DNA of 64,000 bases from Mycoplasma bradburyae (GTDB taxonomy: Bacteria > Bacillota_I > Bacilli_A > Mycoplasmatales > Mycoplasmoidaceae). Positions within the stretch are counted from its first letter, which is position 1; each line of letters opens with the position of its first letter. The notes under the pieces were generated by a model. That model saw only the letters and a program-made list of their open reading frames with translations. It was not told the origin of the DNA and did no database searches. Where the stretch lies: positions 124,001-188,000 of the forward strand of contig NZ_CP101414.1 in the NCBI RefSeq assembly GCF_024338845.1, given 5' to 3'. Made by a program: the position numbers and the translations under genes. Positions 62,399 through 64,000 of the stretch are shown here, piece after piece.

Positions 62399-64000
62399 AT
62401 GTTATTTCTAAAAAAATTCCATGCCCAAGGATTCAAGTCCTATGCGGATAATATAAACTTCTCGTTCGACGAACACGTAACAGGTATAGTAGGACCTAAT
62501 GGTTCAGGTAAATCGAACGTTGTAGACGCCTTAAAATGAGTTTTAGGGGAACGTTCTATGAAAAACTTAAGAGGGAAAACTAGTGATGACGTTATTTTCT
62601 TTGGTTCTCAAGAAAAACCAGCATCTAAGTTTGCAGAAGTAAGTTTAACATTTGATAACTCTCAAGGTTATTTACATGATAAAAGAAAAGAGATAACTGT
62701 TACTAGACGTGTTTATCGTGGTAGCGGTGTATCTGAATACTTAATTAATGATGAACCATCTTCATTAAAAGAAATTAATGATATATTCTTGGATTCAGGA
62801 CTTACTAAAGGTTCATTATGTATTATTTCGCAAAACACGGTATCAAACTTTATTGAAGCTAAGCCAGAAGACCGTAGACAGATCTTTGAAGATGCTGCTG
62901 GTATTGGTAGATATGCTAAGAAGAAACAAGATGCTATTAAACAGATTGCTAGAACTAACGATAACCTAAAAGAAATAACGACTATTGTTAATGAACTTAA
63001 TAGAGATCTTAAAAAATTAGGTCAACAAGCTGAAAAAGCTAAACTTTATAGCGAAACCAAAGAAAAGCTTAAAGAATTAGAAGTAACCTTATCAGTTAAT
63101 GAATATTTAATATCTCAAAAAGAAATTGAAACATTATCTGAAGAAATTTCTAAGATTGACGAGCGTTTAGCTAAAAACGATCCACAATTACAAATCAATC
63201 AAGAAAAGTTAGAAACGTTTAAAAAGCGTTATGCTACTGCTGATAACAATGTTCAAAAGATTCAAGATGAATTACAAAAGATCTATGATGAAATCGCATC
63301 ATTAGAAAAACGTAATGTATTTAATGATTTACAACTAAGATCAGATCTAGATTCTAACGATAAAAATAAGAAAATTAAGGCATTAGAACAACTATTAAAA
63401 TCAGCAGAAGAACAATTAAAGAAATACTTTAATTTAATAACTACCTGAGAAGAAGAATTAAAAACGCAACAAATCGAAAAAAACGATTTATCAATTCAAT
63501 TAGAAGAACTTAAAAAAGAATTATCTGCTCATCAAGTTAAACGTTACCAAGCGAATTTACAATTACAGTTTTTACAAAATCAAAAACAACAACAATTTGC
63601 TCAAGACATCGGGGTAAGTACAGTATTAAACAACAAAGACGCTATTGGTGGTGTGCATGGGATTGTTCAAGATTTTATTAAAGTTGATGAACAATACGAA
63701 GTGGCGATAGCTACTGCGCTTAATAGAGCGGCTAAAAATATTATTGTTGATAGTAACCAAGACGCTATTAATGCTGTTAATTTCTTAAAAGCGAACAGAG
63801 CTGGTAAAGCTACATTCTTACCATTAGCTAACTTAAAAGATCGCGAAGTTAAGCAAGAACACCTTGAAGTATTAAATCAAGTTAGTGGTTATTTAGGTGT
63901 TGCTTGTGATCTAGTTAGTTATCACGACAAATACGACCCAGCAATCAGAGCATTATTAGGACAAATAATTATTGCATCAGATTTAGAAACGGCTACTAAA
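62399..64000 (+). CDS. smc: chromosome segregation protein SMC, 3'-truncated by the window edge
   Basis: 534 codons visible. MLFLKKFHAQGFKSYADN, Walker A VGPNGSGKSNVVDAL, then EDAAGIGRYAKKK, the usual N-terminal half. A coiled coil of about 330 residues follows, and the hinge begins near GVHGIVQDFIKVDEQYE with VAIATALNRAAKNIIVD. Compacts and segregates the chromosome with ScpA/B. Trp as TGA at two sites. Confidence 0.97.

Noticed and set aside
1030..64000. Many genes appear to be split into two to four fragments by TGA stops
   Set aside because: The pieces are in the same frame and join into full-length family members (alaS, lon, hsdR, dnaX, truA and others), so TGA is Trp and these are not pseudogenes.

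Overview
This window is mollicute DNA. It is AT-rich, dozens of long reading frames close only if TGA is read as tryptophan, and prfA (release factor 1) is present. Gene content and order fit the Mycoplasma pneumoniae/gallisepticum group: deoD-deoC-deoA-cdd-phosphomannomutase is the order known from M. genitalium, and ecfA-ecfA-ecfT-truA and dnaX-ybaB-recR are also kept. The species is an inference; a M. gallisepticum-like avian mycoplasma is my best guess. No rRNA genes, CRISPR arrays or intact insertion sequences were seen. All protein calls below use the TGA=Trp code, so several genes are much longer than a standard-code reading shows.

Layout. 1-5.6 kb: 3' end of mnmA, then two leftward genes, an acyl-CoA transferase and a large Upf1-like helicase. 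6-12.1 kb: alaS-ruvX-trmR-trhP1-trhP2, a cluster that would make 5-methoxyuridine at tRNA position 34, meeting rpsT tail to tail. 12.2-19.3 kb: a membrane-anchored protein, fmt, a large DUF2779-type nuclease-like protein, a YhcH/NanQ protein, a 674-residue membrane protein and yebC. 19.3-19.9 kb: six tRNA genes. 20.2-24.9 kb: a small membrane protein, glucose PTS EIICBA and gapN. 24.9-27.8 kb: rpmE, prfA, prmC and a Sua5/YrdC protein. 28-30.8 kb: lon, leftward.

31.5-39 kb is the accessory part: a type I restriction-modification locus with intact hsdR and hsdM, a frameshifted co-directional hsdS remnant, an intact hsdS in the opposite orientation, remnants of a second hsdR and perhaps another hsdS, an orphan HNH-like gene, and several near-perfect DNA dyads. 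It looks like a specificity-switching locus that has partly decayed.

39.3-57.9 kb is housekeeping: a Nudix hydrolase, dnaX-ybaB-recR, a nucleoside ABC importer (ATPase plus two permeases) followed directly by nucleoside salvage (deoD, deoC, deoA, cdd, phosphomannomutase), then tpiA, gpmI, the ECF vitamin-transporter module and truA. Together these import nucleosides, split them, and feed the sugar into glycolysis. 58.2-59.3 kb: nine tRNA genes in one cluster plus a separate tRNA-Arg; between tRNA-Cys and tRNA-Pro lies an element with an acceptor stem, T-arm and CCA but no D or anticodon arm. 59.4-64 kb: a lipoprotein (leftward), miaA, a HemW-like radical SAM gene and the 5' part of smc.

The strongest candidates for something undescribed are the 51-nt tRNA-like half-molecule, the possible structured RNA ahead of the PTS gene, the dyads in the restriction locus and at the initiator tRNA promoter, and the paired membrane proteins sharing a GRT-x-KDE motif.
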